In this document: one piece after another, positions 56,408 through 64,000 of the stretch
Position numbering within the stretch: the first letter of the stretch is position 1
Layout of the letters: the number at the start of each line of letters is the position of its first letter
Assembly: GCF_003726095.1 (NCBI RefSeq)
Contig: NZ_CP026031.1
Coordinates: 1,860,001-1,924,000, forward strand
Reading direction: 5' to 3'
DNA length: 64,000 nucleotides
Origin: Niallia circulans
GTDB lineage: Bacteria > Bacillota > Bacilli > Bacillales > Cytobacillaceae
The notes under the pieces: generated by a model
Database searches by the model: none
Told to the model about the DNA's origin: nothing
What the model saw: only the letters and a program-made list of their open reading frames with translations
Made by a program: the position numbers and the translations under genes

Positions 56408-56554
56408 CTTATAGTTTTTTTGATAAAGAATCAATCCTTTCACACTTATGATTGCGCTTACATATTTTAATAATAACAATTATGCTATTAAAAATAGCTG
56501 TAAATATTAGTTATAAAAATAGAAAAATTAGTGGTTTCTACGATCGATTAAAAT

Positions 56555-56776
56555 AAAAAAAGAAGGAAACCAATGGTTTCCTTCTTTTTGCCGCATTTGC
56601 CGCTTTGATGTATGGAGTTTCAAAACCTGCTCCACCAGGTGGGTGTTCGCAAAAGCTCTCATCATATGTCCTAATGACAAATGGCATTAGGCCTGCTGAT
56701 CCTGCTTTAATATAGAACTCCCTAATTATCGATAAAGGTTGAAACTTCATACGATAACGTACAACGCAGCTTCTAT
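56555..56776 (-). ncRNA. Structured non-coding RNA, 6S-like rod (candidate)
   Basis: About 220 nt, with its own sigma-A promoter directly upstream and an intrinsic terminator at the end. Nested pairings, outside to inside (minus-strand sequence): GCTGCGTTG (56770-56762) with CAAAGCGGC (56607-56599); GTATG-A-AGTTTCAA (56752-56739) with TTGAAACT-C-CATAC (56623-56610); an asymmetric open region whose 3' side holds a small hairpin ACCTG/CAGGT (56625-56640); GGGAGTTC (56722-56715) with GAACACCC (56648-56641); AAAGC with GCTTT; and an apical hairpin CCTAATG/CATTAGG with an 8-nt loop. A closing stem, central bubble and apical stem is the plan of 6S RNA, the RNA-polymerase inhibitor. A 70-codon open frame covers the region but has no ribosome site and runs into the terminator. 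I do not recognise the sequence itself. Confidence 0.6.
56556..56589. terminator. Strong terminator of the candidate ncRNA
   Basis: Perfect 15-bp stem AAAAAGAAGGAAACC with its complement and an AAT loop; T-rich on both strands, so it can act in either direction. Confidence 0.92.
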
Positions 56777-56782
56777 GTTTTT

Positions 56783-56811
56783 ATCATACATGATTATGGA
56801 AAGAAAAGCAA
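56783..56811 (-). promoter_or_regulatory. Promoter of the candidate ncRNA
   Basis: TTGCTT-N17-TATGAT on the minus strand, 40 nt after the efp stop, giving a predicted start near 56776, right at the base of the outermost stem. Confidence 0.65.
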
Positions 56812-56849
56812 ATGGAAAATAAAGTATATCCTCTGATTTCCCTGCCTGT

Positions 56850-57407
56850 TTACGCGCGTGAAACGTAACTTGCTTCAGATGTATTAATGATTAAACGATC
56901 ACCTTGGTTAACGAAGAAAGGAACTTGAACAGTTAGCCCTGTCTCCATTACAGCTGGTTTAGTACCCCCAGAAGCAGTATCCCCTTTAATACCTGGTTCT
57001 GTTTCGGTAACTTCTAATTCAACTGTATTTGGTAATTCTACCCCTAATGTTTCTGATTGGTACATCATAATATGGACTTCCATATTTTCTTTTAAGAATT
57101 TTAATTCATATTCAATAACAGCCTCAGGAAGTTCAATTTGGTCATAAGATTCAACATCCATGAATACATGCTGGTCACCATTTGCATATAAATATTGCAT
57201 TTTACGGTTATCAATTTGTGCTTTCGCCACTTTTTCCCCAGCTCTAAAAGTTTTTTCTTGAACAGCACCTGTACGTAAATTCTTTAATTTGGAACGAACA
57301 AAAGCTGCACCCTTACCAGGTTTAACGTGTTGGAAATCCAGTACGCGCCAAATTCCTCCGTCTACCTCAATTGTTAAACCTGTTTTAAAATCGTTTACTG
57401 ATATCAT
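56850..57407 (-). CDS. efp: Translation elongation factor P
   Basis: 185-residue three-domain protein that relieves ribosome stalling at proline runs. The tip loop reads [11 protein letters not shown] with Lys32, the residue that is modified in Bacillus. [13 protein letters not shown] and the C-terminal [18 protein letters not shown] are conserved. It follows yqhT by 12 nt. In B. subtilis the next genes are yqhV and spoIIIAA; here a candidate ncRNA and a 20-kb block follow. Confidence 0.97.
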   Translation of the reverse strand: MISVNDFKTGLTIEVDGGIWRVLDFQHVKPGKGAAFVRSKLKNLRTGAVQEKTFRAGEKVAKAQIDNRKMQYLYANGDQHVFMDVESYDQIELPEAVIEYELKFLKENMEVHIMMYQSETLGVELPNTVELEVTETEPGIKGDTASGGTKPAVMETGLTVQVPFFVNQGDRLIINTSEASYVSRA

Positions 57408-57419
57408 GCAGTAATCCTC

Positions 57420-58481
57420 CTATAAAATAATCAATTCTTTCGTTGAATGGGTTAAAGCTTCATTATGATCTTCGGTTATAATTGTATCATCTTCAATACG
57501 CACTCCACCTAGACCTGGAATATAAATTCCTGGTTCTACTGTTACTACCATACCTGGTTCTAATGGAGCACTATTTCGGAAGGACAGGTTCGGTCCTTCA
57601 TGTACTTCTAACCCTATTCCATGTCCGGTTGTATGTCCAAAATACTCTCCATATCCTTTTTCAGTTATGTAATCACGCGTAAGTGCATCTGCTTCGACAC
57701 CAGTCATACCTGGTTTAATGCCTTCCATACCCTTAAGTTGAGCTTTTAAAACAATATCATAGATTTCTTTTAATTTCTCATCTGGGTTACCGACAGCGAT
57801 CGTTCTCGTAATATCAGATACATATCCATTATAATACGCACCATAATCTAATGTAATGAAATCACCAGCTTCAATCACTTTATCGGATGCTACACCATGC
57901 GGCAATGCAGATCTTTTTCCTGATGCAACAATAGTATCAAAGGAAGATGAAGTGGCGCCTAATTTTCTCATAAAAAACTCTAATTCATTCGAAACTTCCA
58001 ATTCTGTTTTCCCGACCTTGATGAAATCAAGAATATGGGTGAAAGCAGCGTCAGCAATCTTAGCAGCTTCCTTTAATATCTTAATCTCTTCATTTGTCTT
58101 AATCAAGCGTAACTTTTCAATAATTCCTGAAACAGGCACTAATTCACCTTTTACTACTGTTTCTAACTCCTTATACTGAGTAAAAGTCGTATAATCTTGT
58201 TCGAATGCCAATTTCTTGATTCCTAATTTCTCTGCTTGAGTAGCAACCTCTTGCAAAATTGCTCCTTTATGCTGGACGATTTCAAAACCAATACATTGAT
58301 TCCCAGCTTGCTCTACATAACGAAAATCTGTAATGAATAACGCTTTTTCTCCACTGATTAAGACTGCTCCAGCAGAACCTGTAAAATTGCTTACATAGCG
58401 TCTATTATAGGTACTTGTTATTAAAATACCTTCTGCCCCAACTTCTGTCAGCGCTTCTCTTATTCTTTTCAGTTTCTCCAT
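57420..58481 (-). CDS. yqhT: M24-family Xaa-Pro dipeptidase/aminopeptidase YqhT
   Basis: 353-residue cytoplasmic peptidase of the pita-bread fold. An N-terminal creatinase-like domain (ILITSTYNRRYVSNFTGSAG) precedes the catalytic domain. Metal ligands are in TLDYGAYYNGYVSDITRTIA (two Asp), GHTTGHGIGLEVHEGP (His), TVEPGIYIPG (Glu) and GVRIEDD (Glu). It removes residues preceding proline. Co-transcribed with efp, which acts on proline-rich translation; the linkage is common in bacilli. Confidence 0.95.
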   Translation of the reverse strand: MEKLKRIREALTEVGAEGILITSTYNRRYVSNFTGSAGAVLISGEKALFITDFRYVEQAGNQCIGFEIVQHKGAILQEVATQAEKLGIKKLAFEQDYTTFTQYKELETVVKGELVPVSGIIEKLRLIKTNEEIKILKEAAKIADAAFTHILDFIKVGKTELEVSNELEFFMRKLGATSSSFDTIVASGKRSALPHGVASDKVIEAGDFITLDYGAYYNGYVSDITRTIAVGNPDEKLKEIYDIVLKAQLKGMEGIKPGMTGVEADALTRDYITEKGYGEYFGHTTGHGIGLEVHEGPNLSFRNSAPLEPGMVVTVEPGIYIPGLGGVRIEDDTIITEDHNEALTHSTKELIIL

Positions 58482-58733
58482 TTATAATCCTCTCCCTTAG
58501 TTTATACACTTTCTAGAGGCTCACAGTTCAGCCTTCCCTATTCTAGACAAGGTAAAAATCTGAATGATGAAAAAAGTACACTCATGTTAATTAGTTTAAC
58601 ATAAATACAGGTAGAATACAGGCAAAATTGCATGTAAACAGAGATTTTAGTTACCCTAACTAGCTGATCCAAAAAACATCTTAAAAAACTGAAAAAATCA
58701 GAGTTCGTTTGCCCTTTTCAATATTCTATAGGT

Positions 58734-59264
58734 TTAATCCCCTTCGTTCCCTGTCATATTCGTAACTGCTTTTTTGTCTTTATATTTTTTCAACTGAATT
58801 TCACTTTCTTCATAAGAGATTGAAGTTCCCACAAATACCCCATATAAAACGTATAAACAAACTGACGAAATGATTGTATCTCTTTTTAATTCCAAAAAAG
58901 GTGCCATACTTGGAAAAAGGGGATTTAAAATAACAAAAACACAAACAAACAAAGCAATACCGTACCCCATGCCAATGTAAATGGTTTTAAATTTTCTTAA
59001 TATTAAATAATAGGCAAAGGCTGCTCCAGTGGAGAAAAAACCTATGGCAATGAAGCTTATGATCGTTCCAAGCCATCCATATTTCCAGCTCCCAATCGCC
59101 CAAGGTTCTAAAATAAAATTAGGGCGTAATTCGGTAAAATTAAAAATATATCCTATGTAACCGATAAACGTCCAGAATATTCCGCCAAACATTCCTGTCC
59201 AAATTACTAATGAAATAAAAGACATTGGTCTTTCTTTTTCATGTGAATCTTGTTGATTACCCAT
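58734..59264 (-). CDS. yqhR: Membrane protein YqhR
   Basis: 176-residue protein with four predicted helices (about 20-42, 64-88, 98-117 and 133-152) and charged ends. The sequence FGGIFWTFIGYIGYIFNFTE and the position beside yqhQ and yqhT match YqhR, of unknown function. The ATG at 59264 has GGAGGTG 6 nt upstream; the earlier GTG lies in that site. The gene for 3-dehydroquinate dehydratase found next to it in B. subtilis (aroQ/yqhS) is missing. Confidence 0.85.
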   Translation of the reverse strand: MGNQQDSHEKERPMSFISLVIWTGMFGGIFWTFIGYIGYIFNFTELRPNFILEPWAIGSWKYGWLGTIISFIAIGFFSTGAAFAYYLILRKFKTIYIGMGYGIALFVCVFVILNPLFPSMAPFLELKRDTIISSVCLYVLYGVFVGTSISYEESEIQLKKYKDKKAVTNMTGNEGD

Positions 59265-59493
59265 CCTGTCCACCTCCGAATATTAGTATGTCCCATTCCT
59301 TTTCTTTCCTTGCAAAATATCTCTTTAACATCTTTTTGAACAAAGTAATATGAAAGAAAGGAATGTCCTGCTAGTGGTTTTTTGAATTTTTTAGTAATAT
59401 AGTAATAGGGGAATTTACAACCTTCATATTCTTCCCTTTTATAGGAAGCTTGTTGTTTTCACCTAATTTATCCTGAGGTTGGTGTAATTATAC

Positions 59494-60435
59494 ATGTCAA
59501 GTGAACAAAAACCATTATACGGAGGCCAAGCTGTTGTAGAAGGTGTAATGTTTGGTGGTAAACATCATTATGTCACCGCGATTAGACGAAAAGATCAGTC
59601 TGTAGATTACTTTCATCTTCCAAGAACGTATAATGAAAAGCTTACAAGATTAAAAAAAATTCCATTTTTAAGAGGGCTTATTGCCATTATTGAATCGAGT
59701 GGAAATGGAACAAAACATTTAAATTTCTCAACAGACAGATTTGATTTAGATCCTTCTGAAGATTATAAATTAGAAGAACAAGAACCTTCTAAATTATCGA
59801 TGATTTTAGGGGTAGCTGTTCTCGGAGTCCTATCCTTTCTATTCGGAAAATTCATTTTCACGCTTATTCCAACCTTTTTAGCAGCTTTATTTATGCCTAT
59901 CATTTCTGGTCATGTTGCCCAAATATTGTTAGAAAGCTTGTTTAAACTAATTCTTTTACTTGGATATATTTACTTTGTTTCCCTCACTCCCATTATAAAA
60001 AGGGTATTTCAGTATCATGGAGCTGAACATAAAGTAATTAACGCATATGAAAATGGGAAAGACTTGACTGTGCAAAATGTGCAAGCAGCTTCTAGATTAC
60101 ATTATCGCTGTGGATCAAGCTTTATCCTTTTTACCGTAATAGTTGGTTTATTTCTTTATCTATTCTTCTATCCAGAAAATCTATTAGAAAGAGTATTAAT
60201 CCGAATTGCTTTAATTCCAGTAGTTATCGGGATTTCATTTGAAGTACTTCAAATCACGAATAAATTAAGAGACGTTCCTGTGTTAAAATATCTTGGTTTA
60301 CCTGGACTATGGCTGCAATTATTAACGACAAAAGAACCAAGTGATGATCAAGTAGAAGTAGCGATACTTTCCTTCAATGAATTAAAAAGACGCGAGGAAG
60401 AAACTGAAGCACAATTATCAACAACAAATGATTGA
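59494..60435 (+). CDS. yqhQ: DUF1385 membrane protein YqhQ
   Basis: 313-residue DUF1385 protein. The signature YGGQAVVEGVMFGG opens it, an HGAEHKVINAYE motif lies at about 178-189, and four or five helices span about 105-265. Histidine- and glutamate-rich motifs suggest a metal site, but no function is established. Transcribed divergently from yqhR. Confidence 0.92.
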   Translation: MSSEQKPLYGGQAVVEGVMFGGKHHYVTAIRRKDQSVDYFHLPRTYNEKLTRLKKIPFLRGLIAIIESSGNGTKHLNFSTDRFDLDPSEDYKLEEQEPSKLSMILGVAVLGVLSFLFGKFIFTLIPTFLAALFMPIISGHVAQILLESLFKLILLLGYIYFVSLTPIIKRVFQYHGAEHKVINAYENGKDLTVQNVQAASRLHYRCGSSFILFTVIVGLFLYLFFYPENLLERVLIRIALIPVVIGISFEVLQITNKLRDVPVLKYLGLPGLWLQLLTTKEPSDDQVEVAILSFNELKRREEETEAQLSTTND

Positions 60436-60632
60436 ATAAATAGAAGTAATGGGTATTATCTTTAAAAAGGGATTATCCCTTTTTTAATGGGTATTATCCC
60501 TACCAATACGAAAAATCTTTTTTCTGAAAACTTTTTCAAGTGAACAATTTAACCTTTTTTGAATAAACTTTTCTTATTAATAGTTTAAAAGTTAGAAAAA
60601 ATGCTCATCATGCTTTTAGGGAGGTGGCTTTT

Positions 60633-61013
60633 TTGAAGAACCGATTTTCACTTATTTTATTTGGAAGTATCATTTTCCTTGCTTTCATTGGTCTAACTGT
60701 AAATTTAATTAAGAATCCTAGTGGATTTTTTCTAAACATTGTTGTGATGGTTGCTGTCGGTGGCATTATATGGTTCATTTATCGCCATTTAAGTACATCT
60801 AGTCCCCAAAAAAGAGAGCAAAAAGCTTTTCTAAAAGCTGCAAAGCAATCAAAGAAAAGGCTACAGACAAAAGACAGATCATCTTCTGGACAACAACAAT
60901 CAACAAAAACCTCTTCCATAAAAGCAAATAAGCATAAAAGAAGTAAAAGCACTGCTCATTTGACTGTTATTGAAGGCAAGAAGAGCAAAAAGAAGAATCG
61001 AGCTTCCTTATAA
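60633..61013 (+). CDS. yqhP: SA1362-family membrane protein YqhP
   Basis: About 126 residues: two N-terminal helices (SLILFGSIIFLAFIGLTVNL and a second at about 32-52) followed by a strongly basic, Lys/Ser/Gln-rich tail. Matches the size and pattern of YqhP. The TTG at 60633 is 5 nt behind GGGAGGTGG; a GTG nine bases earlier lies inside that ribosome site. The tail's bases form part of the terminator. Confidence 0.8.
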   Translation: MKNRFSLILFGSIIFLAFIGLTVNLIKNPSGFFLNIVVMVAVGGIIWFIYRHLSTSSPQKREQKAFLKAAKQSKKRLQTKDRSSSGQQQSTKTSSIKANKHKRSKSTAHLTVIEGKKSKKKNRASL

Positions 61014-61031
61014 AGGCTCGATTCTTCTTTT
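60993..61031 (+). terminator. Terminator of yqhP
   Basis: AAGAATCGAGC/GCTCGATTCTT (11 bp) straddles the stop codon and is followed by CTTTTTAAC. Confidence 0.85.
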
Positions 61032-61073
61032 TAACATTCTTATCAATAGCGATACACCTCTTTAAAGAACTAT

Positions 61074-61958
61074 TTAATAAGCCCATGATTTAAAAAATTT
61101 CATGGCACAATCTCTCCCTAGTTGTATTAACTTCGCTTGATCCTCTTTCGTAAGCGCAAATTCTGTTGCTAAAACCCCTTCAGTTGGAACAAAGATGATA
61201 TTTTTCTCATGTTTACGCGAAATATATCTCGAATCATGAGCGTCTTTCATTGTTTCAAACATTGCTGCAAATAAATCTATGGCATTTGTGATTTTATGCT
61301 TTGGATGCTCCGTGATATTATGACTTAACTTAATCCCTAATACCGGTCGTGTTTTCAATACATTTTCTTGATCAAATAACCACATTGGAAAATTACTTAA
61401 TACACCGCCATCGACAACGACATTTTTATTTGCCTTATTGCCGATTATCACTGGTTCAAAAAAATAAGGAAGACTGCAACTCATTCGAATAGCCTTTGCA
61501 ATGGAAAATGTCTGAGGATTGATACCATATTTCGGTAAATCATCTGGCAGGATCATTAATACGCCATTTGTAATATCTGAAGCGACAAAACGTAATGTTT
61601 GATGAGGAATATCCGCAAAAGTTCTTAATCCTTTTGCTGCTAATTTTTCTTCTATCCATTTTTCTAATTCCTCCCCTTTATATAGTCCTAATTTCCAATA
61701 GAGAAAGAACCATTTTGCAAGGGGAAAGGGTATGAATAACTTTCTTTCATCTAAAAACGAATTTAAATCCAATTCTTCAAGTAGCTTTGCTATCTCTCTG
61801 CTTGTATAGCCTGCAGCAATTAGGGCTGCAATAATGGAACCAGCACTTGTTCCTGCTAGTCTAGCAAACTGAAAGCCACGCTGTTCCACTACCTCATAGG
61901 CGCCTACTAATGCCAGCCCCTTAATTCCCCCGCCAGAAAATACCCCGTCTATATACAT
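61074..61958 (-). CDS. yqhO: Patatin-like phospholipase YqhO
   Basis: 294-residue lipid acyl hydrolase of the patatin/RssA type. The oxyanion GGGIKG is at residues 9-14, the nucleophile in GTSAGS (Ser38) and the second catalytic residue in VVDGGVLSNFP (Asp near 182). No signal peptide; probably works on membrane lipids from the cytoplasm. Convergent with yqhP, as expected for this neighbourhood. Confidence 0.92.
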   Translation of the reverse strand: MYIDGVFSGGGIKGLALVGAYEVVEQRGFQFARLAGTSAGSIIAALIAAGYTSREIAKLLEELDLNSFLDERKLFIPFPLAKWFFLYWKLGLYKGEELEKWIEEKLAAKGLRTFADIPHQTLRFVASDITNGVLMILPDDLPKYGINPQTFSIAKAIRMSCSLPYFFEPVIIGNKANKNVVVDGGVLSNFPMWLFDQENVLKTRPVLGIKLSHNITEHPKHKITNAIDLFAAMFETMKDAHDSRYISRKHEKNIIFVPTEGVLATEFALTKEDQAKLIQLGRDCAMKFFKSWAY

Positions 61959-62283
61959 ATAATCACTCCTTTTAAAAGCGGTTAAGACGAAAGATATAGA
62001 TGGAATCCCTACACCTCCCTACCTCAAATTTAGTATTACAAAGTGAAAAATAGTACAGAAGACAAGTTAAAAGTTAGTGGTTTTATAAGCATCTTTTTAG
62101 CTAAATTATAAAATTGCCGTATGCTTGTTAGGCATTTGTATCAAGCAAAATAGCGCTGAGAAACATACACTATTTCGAAAGCAGAAAAATCTAGGCACTT
62201 TCCCTTGCAAAAAAGCTAATAAAAAGATGAAGTTTGTTTTAAGGATATGTGTTAAAACAAAAATACAAAGAGGAGGAAATGTT
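61959..62283. other. Intergenic region
   Basis: AT-rich. No gene, hairpin or convincing promoter was found; it must contain the control of the following plus-strand gene. Confidence 0.4.
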
Positions 62284-62529
62284 ATGCAAAATCAATACAT
62301 TTATACAAATGACCTACGAAGAATTCGACCTGGCTTTGGAAGACCAGGATTCGGAAGACCAGGGTTTGGTTTTGGAAGACCAGGGTTTGGAAGACCAGGA
62401 TTTGGATTTGGACTAGGATTATTAGGCGGATTTGCAACTGGTGCATTGCTTAGTCCAGCATTTGTTGGAGGATGGGGTTATCCACCATTTGGTTTCGGCT
62501 TTGGCGTTCCGCCATTTGGTTTTTATTAA
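62284..62529 (+). CDS. Gly/Phe/Arg/Pro repeat protein, spore-coat-like
   Basis: 81 residues. After MQNQYIYTNDLRRIR there are five tandem copies of a six- to eight-residue unit GRPGFG(FG), then a hydrophobic glycine-rich segment (LGLLGGFATGALLSP) and a Gly-Pro-Phe tail ending in GFY. GGAGGAAAT stands before the ATG at 62284. Similar low-complexity small proteins occur in Bacillus spore coats and surface layers, but I cannot assign this one. The DNA repeat itself is a nearly exact 18-21 nt unit. Confidence 0.75.
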   Translation: MQNQYIYTNDLRRIRPGFGRPGFGRPGFGFGRPGFGRPGFGFGLGLLGGFATGALLSPAFVGGWGYPPFGFGFGVPPFGFY

Positions 62530-62645
62530 AAACCGGTTGTTCCCTATAGTGTATGTATGGTGAAAACAGTATAAATCATAACTTAATCTAGCAATCATTT
62601 GCGAATTTGTTAAAAAGAAGAATTCACTATCGCAATAGAAATAAA

Positions 62646-62687
62646 CCTAAACAATAATATGTAAGTTCCATTACATTATTGTTTAGG
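62646..62687. terminator. Terminator between the repeat protein and the DUF2089 pair
   Basis: CCTAAACAATAAT-GTAA pairs with TTACATTATTGTTTAGG (17 bp with a two-base bulge). The minus strand ends TTTATTTC, the plus strand TATTTATTC. Confidence 0.7.
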
Positions 62688-62740
62688 TATTTATTCGTGA
62701 CCAATATACATAGTCCAGAAGTACCTTTACGAAGCTTTCG

Positions 62741-63028
62741 CTATTTCATATCATGAGATTTCATTTTATCTAATTCTTTTCTTCTTTTTTCGTGAAGATA
62801 TTTTCTTCCGCCACTCCATTCTGCAAGAAGAAATAAACTTCCTAATAACAGAATAAGGATGTATGCAATAAAACTTTCGATTCGATCTGTTGCCAGCATC
62901 CATGTAACAAATCCAATATAAAGTAAAGGTAAAACTGCTCCCCAGTAAATGCTGTTTCTAGTTGAAAAGAAGAACTGAACAGCTAAAATACCAGCAGTAA
63001 TAAAAACACCATAAAAATCTATATCCAT
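62741..63028 (-). CDS. Small membrane protein paired with DUF2089 gene
   Basis: 95 residues with three predicted helices (about 6-22, 28-44 and 52-70) and a basic, helical tail (GGRKYLHEKRRKELDKMK). Its ATG shares one base with the stop of the upstream DUF2089 gene (TAATG), so the two are coupled. No family recognised. Confidence 0.7.
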   Translation of the reverse strand: MDIDFYGVFITAGILAVQFFFSTRNSIYWGAVLPLLYIGFVTWMLATDRIESFIAYILILLLGSLFLLAEWSGGRKYLHEKRRKELDKMKSHDMK

Positions 63029-63327
63029 TATTTCTCATTCCTTTCTTTTTTATATTTTTCAATAATTAATTTTGCATCTTCCACACTTATACGATCATCA
63101 ATTGAGAGGCCCTTGATAAATTTAATAAACTCTTCGTTTTCCAAGACATCATTCATTTTAATTTTATCGATTAAACGATCAAGTTTAAGTCTCACTGTTG
63201 GATAGGAAACCTCATAGATTTTGGCAATTTCTTTTAACGATCCTGAAGTTAGAATAAACTTCTTGATAAATTCAAGATCTTCAATTTCTAATGTTAAAAT
63301 CCAGTTTGGCACATCTTTTATATCCAC
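63028..63327 (-). CDS. DUF2089-family DNA-binding regulator
   Basis: 99 residues. VPNWILTLEIEDLEFIKKF followed by SGSLKEIAKIYEVSYPTVRL is the helix-turn-helix pattern of DUF2089 proteins; the tail is lysine-rich. A GAGTGAGGT-like ribosome site precedes the ATG. It likely regulates its own unit and the membrane protein encoded behind it, a pairing common in Firmicutes. Confidence 0.8.
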   Translation of the reverse strand: MDIKDVPNWILTLEIEDLEFIKKFILTSGSLKEIAKIYEVSYPTVRLKLDRLIDKIKMNDVLENEEFIKFIKGLSIDDRISVEDAKLIIEKYKKERNEK

Positions 63328-63523
63328 ACAACCTCACTCCTTTCTATTTATCACAAAATTAGTTTAACATATTTTTTAATAAAATAAAACAAAATATTAA
63401 TTTTATTAAAAACATTTTATATCTACACTTTAATTTTTATGATAATTTAGTTAAGTTTTTTAGAGTTTTATTTAAGAATGAAAGAAGTTATTACTTTAAA
63501 TCATTACTTTCTCTACCAATAAT

Positions 63524-63644
63524 TGGAGCGGAAGGGGTGAGACTCCTATGGGCTGATAGAAAGTCTGAGACCCTGCAGGAGCGTATGAGACGAAGCGGCT
63601 CGGCGCTCGACCCAAGGAAAGCGAACCCCTGTAGCGGAAATAAA
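63524..63644 (+). repeat. Intergenic repeat, copy C
   Basis: Third copy of the GC-rich element: GGAGCGGAAGGGG, GAGACTCCTATGGGC, GAGACCCTGCAGGAGCG and AGGAAAGCGAACCCCT recur in the order seen in copies A and B. Outer inverted repeat AGGGGT/ACCCCT. The stretch 63328-63523 before it is AT-rich and holds the DUF2089 upstream region. Confidence 0.75.
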
Positions 63645-63666
63645 TACCTTATTAGAAGAGGTCATA

Positions 63667-63717
63667 AAAAAAGACCATAGGCAAAACCTCAAATTTCAAA
63701 GAGTTTGTCTATAGTCT
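63667..63717 (-). terminator. Terminator of the right-edge gene
   Basis: AGACTATAGACAAACTC on the minus strand pairs with GAGGTTTTGCCTATGGTCT, then TTTTTTTATG. A small extra hairpin CTGTG/CACAG is at 63724-63738. Confidence 0.8.
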
Positions 63718-63790
63718 GAGAGACTGTGCATTTCACAGCCTTCTTTTACATGTAATTCAGTTTTGGGATTAATCACATTTTGCATCCCCC

Positions 63791-64000
63791 TTATCTATCC
63801 ATCTGAGAAGGATTTGTTTCCCCATTAAATACTGTCACTATAACACCATCTATATTGTTGCCTGATAGCTCATAGTGAAGATTGTCTGGTACATGAATAT
63901 CCGTAGTTTTTGCGAGTGGATAATAAGAGACATCATATTTTTTCTCATTTAGCGTAATAGAAATGTTTCTTTCTTCTTTTAAATAAGCTAAGTATTCTTC
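63791..64000 (-). CDS. Unidentified gene, C-terminal part
   Basis: Open frame of 69 codons running in from the right edge and stopping at TAA (63793-63791). The residues read EEYLAYLKEERNISITLNEK, then KYDVSYYPLAKTTDIHVPDN and a polar end. No stop interrupts it to the edge and a terminator follows, so it looks real. No family recognised. Confidence 0.55.
   Translation of the reverse strand, partial: EEYLAYLKEERNISITLNEKKYDVSYYPLAKTTDIHVPDNLHYELSGNNIDGVIVTVFNGETNPSQMDR

Noticed and set aside
56538..56750. 70-codon minus-strand open frame downstream of efp
   Set aside because: No ribosome site, its last residues are encoded by the terminator hairpin, and the region folds as a nested RNA. Treated as non-coding RNA.
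62310..62420. CRISPR-like repeat
   Set aside because: The repeats encode in-frame GRPGFG units without spacers; it is a protein repeat.
1..64000. CRISPR arrays, tRNA or rRNA genes, insertion sequences, prophage
   Set aside because: No regularly spaced identical repeats, no cloverleaf or rRNA signatures, no transposase or phage structural genes were seen on either strand.

Overview
The window is a chromosomal segment of a low-GC, endospore-forming member of the Bacillaceae. The evidence is AT-rich DNA, AGGAGG-type ribosome sites, Spo0A, SpoIVB and the complete spoIIIAA-AH set, and gene order that largely follows the yqj-yqi-yqh arc of Bacillus subtilis. Most genes lie on the minus strand. I see no rRNA, tRNA, CRISPR array, prophage or insertion sequence.

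Layout. 1-5.5 kb: the start of a CheW-like gene, yqjE peptidase, a tiny Prli42-like membrane peptide, an L,D-transpeptidase, the artPQR arginine-type ABC importer and bacilliredoxin brxB. 5.6-13.2 kb: branched-chain 2-oxo acid dehydrogenase operon bkdR-buk-lpdV-bkdAA-bkdAB-bkdB, lacking ptb and bcd, with a BkdR that has lost the sigma-54 contact loop. 13.3-16.4 kb: yqiK, a cold-shock gene, an orphan DUF5071-like gene and spo0A. 16.8-30.6 kb: menA inserted between spo0A and spoIVB, then recN, ahrC, tlyA, dxs, ispA, xseB, xseA, nusB, the Asp23-family yqhY, and accC-accB; accC carries a one-base homopolymer frameshift. 31.1-36.3 kb: spoIIIAA-AH, where spoIIIAD appears to start at ATT.

36.3-56.5 kb is an accessory block lying between efp and spoIIIAA, genes that are near neighbours in B. 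subtilis. It begins with two inverted intergenic repeat copies, then a VOC protein, an alkaline phosphatase and an M23-LysM protein. The rest is a glycan locus: GH95 (frameshifted), YesM/YesN-type two-component system, DUF624 membrane protein, DUF4340-like lipoprotein, a three-gene ABC sugar importer without an ATPase, a ROK kinase, a GH31 alpha-xylosidase and a GH1 beta-glucosidase. The enzyme mix points to import and intracellular breakdown of xyloglucan-type oligosaccharides, with a cre-like CcpA site in the importer promoter.

56.5-64 kb: immediately downstream of efp is what looks like a free-standing, previously unlabelled non-coding RNA with its own sigma-A promoter, nested long-range stems forming a 6S-like rod and an intrinsic terminator. 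Then efp, yqhT, yqhR, yqhQ, yqhP, yqhO, a Gly-Phe-Arg-Pro repeat protein, a DUF2089/membrane-protein pair, a third copy of the intergenic repeat and the end of an unidentified gene.

Both frameshifts fall in single-nucleotide runs, one of them in an essential gene, so sequencing error should be considered before either is called a biological pseudogene.
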